This document shows, piece after piece, positions 15,613-24,055 of a stretch of DNA of 64,000 nt (positions within the stretch are counted from its first letter, which is position 1; every line of letters starts with the position of its first letter). Position numbers and translations under genes: made by a program. This DNA comes from Streptomyces sp. DSM 15324. GTDB taxonomy: Bacteria; Actinomycetota; Actinomycetes; Streptomycetales; Streptomycetaceae. The stretch spans positions 380,877-444,876 of the forward strand of contig NZ_KQ949028.1 in the NCBI RefSeq assembly GCF_001514285.1, written 5' to 3'. The notes under the pieces were generated by a model, which was given only the letters and a program-made list of their open reading frames with translations, made no database searches and had not been told where the DNA came from.

Positions 15613-17007
15613 ATGAGCGCTGCCGCCCACCCCTCCCGCCGCCGCTTCCTCGGTATGGCCGCGACGGTGCCCCTGGCCGCGACAGGCGCGCTGGCCCTGG
15701 GTGCCGGGACCGCACGCGCGGCCGACTCGGCGTACGTCATGTGCTACTTCACCGAGTCGACCTCCCTGGGCGAGGGCACCGACTACGGCCTGCACCTCGC
15801 CGTCAGCACCGACGGACTGGAGTGGACGCCGCTCAACCAGAACAACCCCGTCGTCACCCCCACCGAGGGCGCCATGGGCCTGCGCGACCCGTTCATCCTG
15901 CGCAAGCAGGACGGGACGTTCGTGGTGCTCGCCACCGACCTCAAGGGCACCGACTGGACGTACAACAGCCAGTACATCCACGTCTGGTACTCGACCGACC
16001 TGCGCACCTTCACCGGCTACCACCGGCTGAAGCTGCACGACATGGTCACCCACAGCTGGGCGCCGGAGGCCTTCTGGGACGCGGGGCGCGGCCAGTACGC
16101 GATCATCTACTCGTCGGTCAACTCCAGCCGTCACAACGTGATCATGGTGAACTACACCACCGACTTCGTCACGGTCTCGGCGCCGCAGGTCTTCTTCGAC
16201 CCCGGGTACGACGCGATCGACGGCGACATGACGGTGGGCGTGAACGGCGTCAACTACCTCTACTTCAAGAACAACAGGAACGGGACACTGCTGGGCGCCC
16301 GCTCCACCTCGCTCGCCCCGGGCAGCTTCACGCCCTTCACCCCGGCCGTCTCGCACGGCGGCACCGAGGCCCCGACCGTCGTCAAGTCCCTCACCTCCGG
16401 CACGTACTGGATGTGGGGCGACACCTACACGCCCAACGGCGTCTTCTACGCCTGGCAGACCACCGACCTGGCGGCCGGTACCTGGACCCCGCTCGACCAG
16501 CGGACGTACACCCAGCCGCTCAACTCCAAGCACTGCGGCATCACGACGATCACCACGACCGAATACGACACTCTCGTCGCCAAGTGGGGCACCCCCACCT
16601 GGAACCGGCTGAAGTCGTACAACTACCCCGACCGCTACGTCCGGCACAGCAACTACCTCGGACGCATCGACCCGTACCCCATCGACCCGCCCTCCGACTC
16701 CCAGTGGAAGCTGGTGCCCGGCCTGGCCGACAGCTCCGGGGTCTCCTTCCAGTCGGTCAGCCTCCCGACCCGGTACCTCAGGCACTACAACTACGCACTC
16801 CAGCTGGACGTGGACAACGGGACGTCGACGTTCGCCCGGGACGCCACCTTCTACCGGACGGCCGGGCTGGCCGACTCCTCCTGGTCGTCGTTCCGCTCGT
16901 ACAACTACCCGACGCGCTACATCCGGCACTCGAACTACGCTCTGCGCATCGACCCGATCTCGACCACGACGGAGAAGCAGGACGCCACCTTCCACGTCGG
17001 CTACTGA
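15613..17007 (+). CDS. Secreted GH43-like glycosidase with CBM42 (AbfB) domain
   Basis: 464 residues from the ATG at 15613. A Tat-like signal (RRRFLGMAATVPLAATGALA, cleavage near ARA) targets it outside the cell. A five-bladed propeller follows, with the GH43 motifs GLRDPFILRKQDG, SWAPEAFWD and a late HGGTEAPTVVKS. The last ~130 residues are a CBM42 arabinose-binding trefoil with repeated YNYP-RY-RHSNY-L-ID units. It would remove or bind arabinofuranosyl side chains of plant hemicellulose. Upstream lies an AT-rich promoter with a palindrome. It is flanked on both sides by transposon debris, so it may be acquired. Confidence 0.88.
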   Translation: MSAAAHPSRRRFLGMAATVPLAATGALALGAGTARAADSAYVMCYFTESTSLGEGTDYGLHLAVSTDGLEWTPLNQNNPVVTPTEGAMGLRDPFILRKQDGTFVVLATDLKGTDWTYNSQYIHVWYSTDLRTFTGYHRLKLHDMVTHSWAPEAFWDAGRGQYAIIYSSVNSSRHNVIMVNYTTDFVTVSAPQVFFDPGYDAIDGDMTVGVNGVNYLYFKNNRNGTLLGARSTSLAPGSFTPFTPAVSHGGTEAPTVVKSLTSGTYWMWGDTYTPNGVFYAWQTTDLAAGTWTPLDQRTYTQPLNSKHCGITTITTTEYDTLVAKWGTPTWNRLKSYNYPDRYVRHSNYLGRIDPYPIDPPSDSQWKLVPGLADSSGVSFQSVSLPTRYLRHYNYALQLDVDNGTSTFARDATFYRTAGLADSSWSSFRSYNYPTRYIRHSNYALRIDPISTTTEKQDATFHVGY

Positions 17008-17287
17008 GCCGCGCCGGCCGGACGGCTGCAACCGCGCGAGGTCCGTCAGCAGTCCGGCCGCAGTCGACACGTCACGTCCGCCGTCGGCGGGCGGTCGTCG
17101 GCGCCGGACGGAAGCGCGGTGGCCGCCACGGCGAAGGCACGGGCAGGCGGCGGCACCGGGTGCGTTGACTGCACTACTGGTTGATCTGCTGGCGATCAGT
17201 TGGCACGGGCATGAAGCATCTGTCCTCATGTTGGGAAATGCTGAGTTCACCGGTGCGCATCGGGACTTGATGGACGGCCGGGCGGAT

Positions 17288-17383
17288 CTGCCGCGAGTCG
17301 GCGCCGTGCTTGAGGGCACGGCGGCGTCCCTGCCGTACGTGGTGGTCGATGGGGCGAGTCGGGAGATCGAGCCGATCAGGCGA
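17288..17383 (+). pseudogene. Integrase remnant, N-terminal fragment
   Basis: A short frame encoding PRVGAVLEGTAASLPYVVV and ending REIEPI resembles the beginning of the tyrosine integrase found in multi-integrase transposon cassettes of streptomycetes. The reading then breaks; no catalytic part is left. Confidence 0.5.
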
Positions 17384-17395
17384 ACGCCCATCCCG

Positions 17396-17866
17396 AGTGC
17401 GGGATCGCCGGCGCCTGGCCGCTACTGCGCGATATGGGCGTCCTGCCGGCCTGGGTCCCGCAGACCTTGCAGGACGCCAGGGTCCGCGGCCGCCAGTCCG
17501 TCGACGACCTGGTCGACCGCCACCAGGTGCGTAACCGCGGGCCCGTGACCTGCTGGTCGGCTACATCCGCCGCCGCGCCGTCGAGGTCGAGTACGGCACG
17601 CTGGACAACCTGGTGCGCCATCTGGTCCGTTACTTCTGGAAGATCGTCGAAGAGATCAACCCGGACCAGTCCGACCTGCGGCTGAGCGAAGAGATCGTCC
17701 AAGCCTGGAAGGAACGGCTGCTCGTCCGCCAGGGCGGCAAGCCCCGCCAGCACCTCGACGGCCCGTTCCTGGCCGTCCGCGCCTTCTCCCTGGACCTGCA
17801 GACCTGGTCGGCAGCCGAGCCCGAACGCTGGGGACGCTGGGTGGCTCCCTGCCCGATACCGGGCCC
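17396..17866 (+). pseudogene. Second integrase remnant, frameshifted
   Basis: One frame gives GVLPAWVPQTLQDARVRGRQ and SVDDLVDRHQVRN (17434-17535). It continues in another frame as DLLVGYIRRRAVEVEYGTL, LRLSEEIVQAWKERLLVR and LDLQTWSAAEPERWGRWVAP (to about 17862). Together these are the N-terminal half of the second large integrase of the same cassette type, interrupted by one frameshift and truncated at its 3' end where DUF5131 sequence begins. Confidence 0.65.
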
Positions 17867-18034
17867 GCTGGTCCGCGGATCACCCTCGCGCTGGTATTTT
17901 GCCTGACCCATTGCCTTCAGCCGCTTCGCCAGGGTCAGCGCATAGCAGTGGTCGCAGCCCGGCGAGATGCGATCGCAGCCGGTTGTCGGGTTCCAGGTGA
18001 CCTCGGTCCACTCGATAGCCGTTCCGGTGCTCAC
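17858..18034 (-). pseudogene. Truncated DUF5131 (phage Gp37/Gp68-like) gene
   Basis: A GTG at 18034 begins a protein with TAIEWTEVTWNPTTGC, then RISPGCDHCYALTLAKRLK and KYQREGDPRTSGPG. This is the N-terminus of the DUF5131/Gp37-Gp68 family with its Cys cluster (CDHCY). After about 59 residues the match stops at the junction with the integrase fragment. The gene has been cut by an insertion or deletion. Confidence 0.7.
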
Positions 18035-18396
18035 AGCGCACCACCGGCTACGACCGTGACCTTCGGCTTGGTGCAGAGAAGCCCGACCGTGGCGCCCGGC
18101 CGTGGCGCCCGACCGGGCCGAGCGCGCCCCCGGGAATCCTCTCACCGACAGTGACCATTTCTGATGGTCGCTGATCGTTCTCTTATCTCTTCGGTGTCAT
18201 CCGTGAACGGGTGAATCCAGGGCTTATCGGCCTCCTGTGCGAGGCCTCATACCAGAGCGGGACGTTCCCCGGGGGAGTTTGTCAACTGCCCGCCGCACAT
18301 GATGCCTTGGTGACTACTGTGAGTGGCCGCCGGCGTATGCCCGCCGTGCGTACCCGCGCCAGAAAACCGGCCCACGGACCCAGTACGAGGACACCG

Positions 18397-21300
18397 ATGT
18401 CTCACCTCCGCGCACCCGTCGCACGCGCAGACCGCCGTGAGGGCGGGCGGCACGGACGGCCGGTGGCCCGCACCGCACCGGTGCCGGCCGAGACGCACCT
18501 CAGGCCCCAGCTCCTGCGACTCGCCGTGCTGCCGCCGACCGCCGTCGCGCTCAGCGCCTGCGCGGTCGTGCTGTTCACCGTGCGCTCCACCGGCACCCGG
18601 CCCGGCCCCGTCCTGTGGACGGTGCTGGCCGGCGCGGTGGCCGTCACCGGCGTCGGCATCCTCGTCGCCGCCGTCGCCGCCGACCGTGCCGCGCGCTCCG
18701 TCGGCGACCGCGTCGCCGCCCTGCGCCGCAGCAGCGCACGCGGCGAGGCCGACCTGCGCGCGCTCGTCGAGTCGCTGCGCCGCGGCGAGGCGCCGGAACG
18801 GCGCAAGTCGCGCGGCGCGCCGCCCTCGGACGCCGACGACTTCGAACTGCTCGCCGCCGACCTCGCCCGCGCGCACTCGGGCGCCGTCACGGCCGTCGTA
18901 CAGGCCTCCCAGCTCTCCAGCCAGGCGGGCAGCGAACAGAAACTGGAGGTCTTCGTCAACCTCGCGCGGCGGCTTCAGTCCCTCGTGCACCGCGAGATCT
19001 CGATCCTCGACGAGCTGGAGAACGAGATCGAGGACCCGGAGCTGCTCAAGGGGCTCTTCCACGTCGACCACCTCGCGACCCGCATCCGCCGTCACGCCGA
19101 GAACCTCGCCGTCCTCGGCGGGGCCGTCTCCCGGCGGCAGTGGAGCAACCCCGTCTCCATGACCGAGGTGCTGCGCTCCGCCATCGCCGAGGTCGAGCAG
19201 TACTCCCGGGTCAAGCTCGTCCCGCCGATCGACGGCGAGCTGCGCGGGCACGCCGTCGCCGACGTCATCCATCTCCTCGCCGAACTCGTCGAGAACGCCA
19301 CGGTGTTCTCCGCGCCGCACACCCAGGTGCTACTGCGCGCCACCCTGTGCACCTCCGGGCTCGCCGTCGAGGTGGAGGACCGCGGCCTCGGCCTGCCCGT
19401 CGAGGAGCAGGACCGGATGAACGCCCTGCTCGCCGACCCCGACCAGGTCAACGTCGGCCGCCTGCTGGCCGACGGCCGCATCGGTCTGTACGTCGTCTCC
19501 CAGCTCGCCCGGCGGCACGGCATCCGGGTCCGGCTCCAGTCCAACATCTACGGCGGCGTCCAGGCCGTTCTCGTCGTCCCGCAGGCCTTGCTCGGGGGCG
19601 CCGCCGGAGCCGTCGTACCGGCCCGCGATCCTCTCGCCCCGGACCCCTTCGCCGCCGCCGACCCGCGGCAGGTCCCGGCCACGGATGCCACGGCGGCGCG
19701 GCAGTTGCCGCGCCAGGGCGGGGACACCGGGCGCCGACCGGCGGGGCCGGGCGCCGGGCGCCGACCGGCGGCACCCCGGCCGCAGGGCACGCCACCGCAG
19801 CGGTCGGCTCCGCCGCAGGGGGAGGAGACGGGCGGCTGGGACCGCATCCAGGCGCCGGCCCGCCCGCGGAGCGCTCACGACACGGGCCGCCCGCCGGCCG
19901 ATGCACGGCCGCAGGACGCGGGCGGTACGGGGCACCCTCCGGTGGCTGCGCAGCAGCAGACGGCGGGTGGTCCGGAACGGCTTCCGGTTCCGCCTCGGCC
20001 GCAGGACGCGGGGGGCGGGGTGCGGCTCCCGGTTGCTCTGCAGGCGGAGAACACCGGTGGTACCGAGCGTCCTTCGGTGGCTGCGCAGCAGCAGAACCCG
20101 TCCGGTGCGACGCGGCTTCCGGTTCCGCCTCGGCCGCACGCCGTGGCCGGGGCGGAGGGATCTGCGGTTCGGGAGCGACCGCAGACCGCAGGGGGCGTGG
20201 CAGGTCCTCCGGTGGCTTCGCGGCAGCAGAGCACCGGCGGTACCGAGCGGCTTCCGGAATCGATGCAGCCGCAGCGCACCGCGCCCACCACGGCGGCGGG
20301 GCACCCGCTCGCCGCACCGCACTCCTCGCGGAACAACCCCACCACGGAGGGTTCCCGCGTATCGGCCCGCCTCCGCGGCGGCACCGACCCGGCCGCGTCG
20401 GCTGCCGGCGGATCCCGTCTCCTCCCCGCGTCGGAAGCCGGCTCCGAGCACCGTCGGGATTCCGGCTTCCCCGGAGGACCCGGGCCCTTGCCCGTGCGGG
20501 GGGAGCGGCACGATCGGCCCAATCCCGCCGACGCCGTGCCCGGTATCCGGCCGGCCGACCGGAGGGTCGTGGAGGAGAACGCGGGCGTCGCCCCCGTCCC
20601 GCGCTCGGGTGCCGTGCGCGGCACCCTGGGTAAGCCGCAACTGCCTCGGCGCCGTGCCCAGGAGCACATCGTGCCCCAGTTGCGCGGCGGCCCCGGGCCC
20701 CGCCCGGACGCCGAGCAGCCCGTCGTCGGGCACGACCCCGGGCTGATGGCCGCCTTCCAGCGCGGCATCGGCCTCGCCGAGGCGCAGCAGAGCCTGGAGG
20801 CGGAGGTGCTGCGGTCTGCCGTACCGCTCCCGGAGTGGGAACCCCTGGAGCGCAGCGCCTACCCGGCACCGGGCCCGTTCGACCGGCCCCGAACGTCGGC
20901 CCCGGAGTCCCCCGTCGCCCCGCCCCACCGACCCGCCGCGTCCCCCGAGCCCACGCCGGACGGCTCCACCACCACGCCCCAAGCGTCCACGACCGGCACC
21001 CCCGCGACTGCGCAGGACGGCTCCGCGACTCCGGTGCCTGAGCCTGCCCTGGACGGGTCCTTCCCCGCGTCGCGTGGTTCTGCGGGCACGGCTCCCGCGT
21101 CTGCCTGGGACGGATCCCCCGCCCCGGCGCCCGGGTCTGCCACCGGCTCCCCCGCAGCTGCCTGGGACCGGTCCGCCGCCCCCTCCCGCGGGCCCGCGAC
21201 TCCGGTGCGCGAGGCTGCCTTGGACGGGTCGTTCACTCCGTCGCGTGGTTCTGCGGGCACGGCTCCCGTGACTGCCTGGGACGGGTCCGCCGCCTTGTCC

Positions 21301-21711
21301 CGTGAGTCCGTCGCCTCGGTGCCGGAGTCCGCCCCGAACGGCCCCACGGCCCGGCCCCATGCGTCTGCCACCGGCGCTCCCGCGTCTGCCTGGGACGGGT
21401 CCCCCGCCCCGGCGCCCGGGTCTGCCACCGGCGCCCCCGCAGCTGCCTGGGACCGGTCCGCCGCCCCGCCCCACCGGCGCGCGGCGGCACCCGAGAGCGC
21501 TCCCGAAGGCTCCACCGCCCCGTCCCCCCGGTCCACCCCGGTCTCACCTCCCGGCGCCCCGTCCGGGATAGGCGAGGTGCCCTCCGCGCACGCCTCCGGG
21601 GCCCCGTGGGCGTACGGCGTGCGGGAGGGGAAGGCCGGGTCTGTGCCGGGCTCCGATCCCGGTTCCGACCACCCGACCCCCCGGCGCGACGGGAGCGCAC
21701 CCGCCGGATGA
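18397..21711 (+). CDS. Conservon sensor histidine kinase (CvnA-type)
   Basis: 1104 residues from an ATG at 18397 with GAGG upstream; in-frame starts further up have no site. Two membrane helices lie near residues 45-65 and 75-95, then a coiled region and a GHKL ATPase with N-box ELVENATVFS, VEDRGLGL and GRIGLYVVSQLARRHGI. The last ~650 residues are low-complexity Pro/Ala/Ser/Gln-rich with imperfect repeats. CvnA proteins act with roadblock, DUF742 and GTPase partners in a membrane complex resembling eukaryotic GPCR modules. It heads the conservon operon and is unusually long because of its tail. Confidence 0.92.
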   Translation: MSHLRAPVARADRREGGRHGRPVARTAPVPAETHLRPQLLRLAVLPPTAVALSACAVVLFTVRSTGTRPGPVLWTVLAGAVAVTGVGILVAAVAADRAARSVGDRVAALRRSSARGEADLRALVESLRRGEAPERRKSRGAPPSDADDFELLAADLARAHSGAVTAVVQASQLSSQAGSEQKLEVFVNLARRLQSLVHREISILDELENEIEDPELLKGLFHVDHLATRIRRHAENLAVLGGAVSRRQWSNPVSMTEVLRSAIAEVEQYSRVKLVPPIDGELRGHAVADVIHLLAELVENATVFSAPHTQVLLRATLCTSGLAVEVEDRGLGLPVEEQDRMNALLADPDQVNVGRLLADGRIGLYVVSQLARRHGIRVRLQSNIYGGVQAVLVVPQALLGGAAGAVVPARDPLAPDPFAAADPRQVPATDATAARQLPRQGGDTGRRPAGPGAGRRPAAPRPQGTPPQRSAPPQGEETGGWDRIQAPARPRSAHDTGRPPADARPQDAGGTGHPPVAAQQQTAGGPERLPVPPRPQDAGGGVRLPVALQAENTGGTERPSVAAQQQNPSGATRLPVPPRPHAVAGAEGSAVRERPQTAGGVAGPPVASRQQSTGGTERLPESMQPQRTAPTTAAGHPLAAPHSSRNNPTTEGSRVSARLRGGTDPAASAAGGSRLLPASEAGSEHRRDSGFPGGPGPLPVRGERHDRPNPADAVPGIRPADRRVVEENAGVAPVPRSGAVRGTLGKPQLPRRRAQEHIVPQLRGGPGPRPDAEQPVVGHDPGLMAAFQRGIGLAEAQQSLEAEVLRSAVPLPEWEPLERSAYPAPGPFDRPRTSAPESPVAPPHRPAASPEPTPDGSTTTPQASTTGTPATAQDGSATPVPEPALDGSFPASRGSAGTAPASAWDGSPAPAPGSATGSPAAAWDRSAAPSRGPATPVREAALDGSFTPSRGSAGTAPVTAWDGSAALSRESVASVPESAPNGPTARPHASATGAPASAWDGSPAPAPGSATGAPAAAWDRSAAPPHRRAAAPESAPEGSTAPSPRSTPVSPPGAPSGIGEVPSAHASGAPWAYGVREGKAGSVPGSDPGSDHPTPRRDGSAPAG
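21101..21470 (+). repeat. Internal DNA repeats in the conservon kinase tail
   Basis: A ~82-bp unit starting GCCTGGGACGG at 21101-21182 recurs at 21389-21470 with only a few mismatches. Shorter related units lie between (encoding AWDGS, ALDGSF and SRGSAGTAP variants). The near-identity at DNA level indicates recent duplication rather than protein-level convergence. Confidence 0.7.
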
Positions 21712-21776
21712 ACCCCACCTCCACCCCCACCCCCAGCGCTCCCGCAGACCTTCGTACCCCAAGGAGTCGATCCACC

Positions 21777-22211
21777 ATGGCGAGCGACGCGCCGACCGGC
21801 CAGGCAAACGATCTCGACTGGCTGATGAGCGGCCTCGTGCAGCGCGTACCGCACACCAGCAGCGCCGTACTGCTGTCCTGCGACGGACTGGTCAAGTCGG
21901 TCCACGGCCTCGACGCCGACAGCGCCGACCACATGGCCGCCCTGGCCTCCGGCCTGTACTCCCTCGGCCGCAGCGCGGGCGTCCGCTTCGGCGACGGCGG
22001 GGACGTACGCCAGGTCGTCGTCGAGCTCGACGCGACACTGCTGTTCGTCACCACCGCCGGTTCGGGAACCTGTCTCGCCGTGCTCGCCGGGCGGGAGGCC
22101 GACGCCGCCGTCCTCGGCTACGAGATGGCGATGCTCGTCAAGAGCGTGCGGCCGTACCTGACGACCGCGCCCCGGCAGCACGCCGTCGATGCGTCGGTGA
22201 CGGGAACTTGA
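21777..22211 (+). CDS. Roadblock/LC7 protein of the conservon (CvnB-type)
   Basis: 144 residues. Single roadblock/LC7 domain with the family segments DLDWLMSGLVQRVPHTSSAV, LLSCDGLVKS and MAALASGLYSLGRSAG. The ATG at 21777 has AAGGAG 11 nt upstream; an ATG overlapping the kinase stop (21708) would add a low-complexity leader. Roadblock proteins bind and regulate the GTPase encoded two genes downstream. Confidence 0.93.
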   Translation: MASDAPTGQANDLDWLMSGLVQRVPHTSSAVLLSCDGLVKSVHGLDADSADHMAALASGLYSLGRSAGVRFGDGGDVRQVVVELDATLLFVTTAGSGTCLAVLAGREADAAVLGYEMAMLVKSVRPYLTTAPRQHAVDASVTGT

Positions 22212-22213
22212 GC

Positions 22214-22585
22214 GTGGCGGCGGCCGGCGACGGGCCCTGGCTCGACGACGCGGCCGGACGGCTGGTGCGCCCCTTCACGGTCAGCAACGGACGCACCGAG
22301 CCCACCGTCGCCCTCGACCTCATGTCGCAGGTGATGGCCACCGGAGCGAGACCCCTCGGCTATCTCGGCCCCGAGTACGCACAGGCCCTCGACCTGTGCC
22401 GGGCCCCCGTCCCGGTCGCCGAGGTCGCCGCCCATCTGAAACTGCCGGCGGCGGTCACCAAGGTCCTCCTGTCGGACCTCGTCGACTGCGGGGCCCTGAC
22501 CACCAAGCCCCCCGAGTTCCACCACAACCCCACCGACCGGGCCCTACTGGAGGCAGTGCTCGATGGACTACGACGACAGCTCTGA
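22214..22585 (+). CDS. DUF742 winged-helix protein of the conservon (CvnC-type)
   Basis: About 123 residues. DUF742 family: DDAAGRLVRPFTVSNGRTEP at the start, then a winged-helix region LCRAPVPVAEVAAHLKLPAA and VTKVLLSDLVDCGAL. The GTG at 22214 has GGGA 8 nt upstream; a TTG at 22208 overlapping the previous stop is an alternative. It overlaps the GTPase gene by 23 bp, so translation is coupled. Confidence 0.9.
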   Translation: MAAAGDGPWLDDAAGRLVRPFTVSNGRTEPTVALDLMSQVMATGARPLGYLGPEYAQALDLCRAPVPVAEVAAHLKLPAAVTKVLLSDLVDCGALTTKPPEFHHNPTDRALLEAVLDGLRRQL

Positions 22586-23222
22586 GAGCGACGCGTACGA
22601 CGCGCGGGAGACGTACGAGCGCTACGACGACGGCCGCGCCGACCCCTTTCCGACCGCCCTGAAGATCCTCGTCGCGGGCGGCTTCGGGGTCGGCAAGACC
22701 ACCTTCGTGGGCGCCGTGAGCGAGATCGCCCCGCTCAGCACCGAGGAGCTGCTCACCACGGCCGGCGCCACGACCGACAACCTCGACGGCATCGAGAACA
22801 AGGTCGAGACGACCGTCGCCATGGACTTCGGCCGCATCAGCCTGGACCCGAGGCACGTGCTGTACCTGTTCGGCACGCCCGGACAGGAGCGGTTCTGGTT
22901 CATGTGGGACGAGCTGTCCGAGGGAGCCCTCGGCGCGGTCGTCCTCGCCGACACCCGCCGCCTCGAGGAGTGCTTCGCTGCCGTCGACTTCTTCGAGGAG
23001 CGCGGCCTCGGTTTCATCGTCGCCGTCAACGAGTTCGACGGCGCCCACCGCTACGACCCCGAGGAGGTGCGCGCCGCCATCGACCTGGACCCGGCCATCC
23101 CGATCGTGCGCTGCGACGCCCGGATCTCCGCCTCCGGGGTGCAGACCCTGCTCACCCTCGTCCGGCACCTCATCGCCCACGCACCGGGGGCACCCCAGCC
23201 GAGCCGCGGCGCAGCCATGTGA
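22563..23222 (+). CDS. Conservon Ras-like GTP-binding protein (CvnD-type)
   Basis: 219 residues with an acidic N-terminus (MDYDDSSESDAYDARE). P-loop GGFGVGKTTFVG (about residues 40-51), then LYLFGTPGQERFWFMWDEL containing the switch-II-like GTPGQ. The NKxD position reads AVNEFDG, a common variation in this family. It is the output GTPase of the conservon, expected to bind CvnB at the membrane. Confidence 0.93.
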   Translation: MDYDDSSESDAYDARETYERYDDGRADPFPTALKILVAGGFGVGKTTFVGAVSEIAPLSTEELLTTAGATTDNLDGIENKVETTVAMDFGRISLDPRHVLYLFGTPGQERFWFMWDELSEGALGAVVLADTRRLEECFAAVDFFEERGLGFIVAVNEFDGAHRYDPEEVRAAIDLDPAIPIVRCDARISASGVQTLLTLVRHLIAHAPGAPQPSRGAAM

Positions 23223-23307
23223 TCCCCGCAACCCCTGTCATGGAGCCGCAGATGACGACCCACGCCCACCTCCCCGGCGACCCGGGCCGCCCGCCCGGAG
23301 CACGTCC

Positions 23308-23868
23308 ATGAGCTACGACCCGCCCCGCCCGGCCGGTCGCCTGCTGCTCACCCCGGAGGACCGGGACGCCCCCGCCCGCACCCAGAGGCTGCGCCGACTC
23401 GGCCTCGGGGAGTGGCCGGAGCCCGCCCTGGACACCTTCGCCGAGCACCTCGCCGAGTTGACCGGCGCGGCCTACGCCATGGTCAACTTCCTGCGGGCGG
23501 AAGGGCAGTTCTTCGCCGGGCTGCACACCCCGCCCGGGGGCGAGCCGGCCCGCGGCGGGAAGCCCGAGGTGGGCCGGCGCCTGCCGCGCGAGTACGGCTA
23601 CTGCCCGCACGTCGCCGTCCGGCGCAAGGCGCTGGTCCTGGAGGACGTCGGCGACTACCCACGCTTCGCGGGCAACCCGGTCGTCGACGAGTACGGCATC
23701 CGCTCCTACCTCGGCGCCCCGCTCATCGACACGACCGGCACGGTCCTCGGCACGGTGTGCGTCGCCGACCTCGCACCCCGGCGCTGGGGCACGCCCGGCC
23801 TTCAGACCATCAAGGCGAGCGCCGCCGACCTCGTCGTACGGCTGGAGACGGGCACCGCACCGCCGTAG
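23308..23868 (+). CDS. GAF-domain protein following the conservon
   Basis: 186 residues. One GAF domain occupies about 30-180: a VNFLRAEGQFFAG segment, YGYCPHVAVRRKALVLEDV and GIRSYLGAPLIDTTGTVLGT. No kinase or HTH part, so it is a stand-alone sensor, possibly for a small ligand or redox state. It lies 85 bp behind the GTPase on the same strand. A 23-codon ORF (23240-23311) fills that gap and overlaps this start by ATGA, so the protein may be translated through coupling. Confidence 0.85.
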   Translation: MSYDPPRPAGRLLLTPEDRDAPARTQRLRRLGLGEWPEPALDTFAEHLAELTGAAYAMVNFLRAEGQFFAGLHTPPGGEPARGGKPEVGRRLPREYGYCPHVAVRRKALVLEDVGDYPRFAGNPVVDEYGIRSYLGAPLIDTTGTVLGTVCVADLAPRRWGTPGLQTIKASAADLVVRLETGTAPP

Positions 23869-24055
23869 CACCGGTGCGCACGCCGGGTCCAAGATCAGGG
23901 CGTGAAGGAAAGCTGTTGCTCCGCTTAAGAAAAGCTCGATGGACCGGGGCCGGTGGCATGCGGCAGATTGCTGAGCGAATCCACCCCCCTCCCCGGCAGC
24001 GGGGCGCCCCGGCCCGCCCGTGCGCCCCCGGGGCCCTCACCACAGGAGCCGCAGC

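Noticed and set aside
21708..21776. An upstream ATG for the roadblock gene overlapping the kinase stop
   Set aside because: It would add 23 low-complexity residues, while the ATG at 21777 has AAGGAG at suitable distance and gives the family's usual start.
23869..24055. A possible glycine or threonine riboswitch in front of tdh-kbl
   Set aside because: The 187-bp leader has no conserved glycine-aptamer blocks and no clear paired elements; it only contains a less GC-rich promoter-like patch near 23920-23945.
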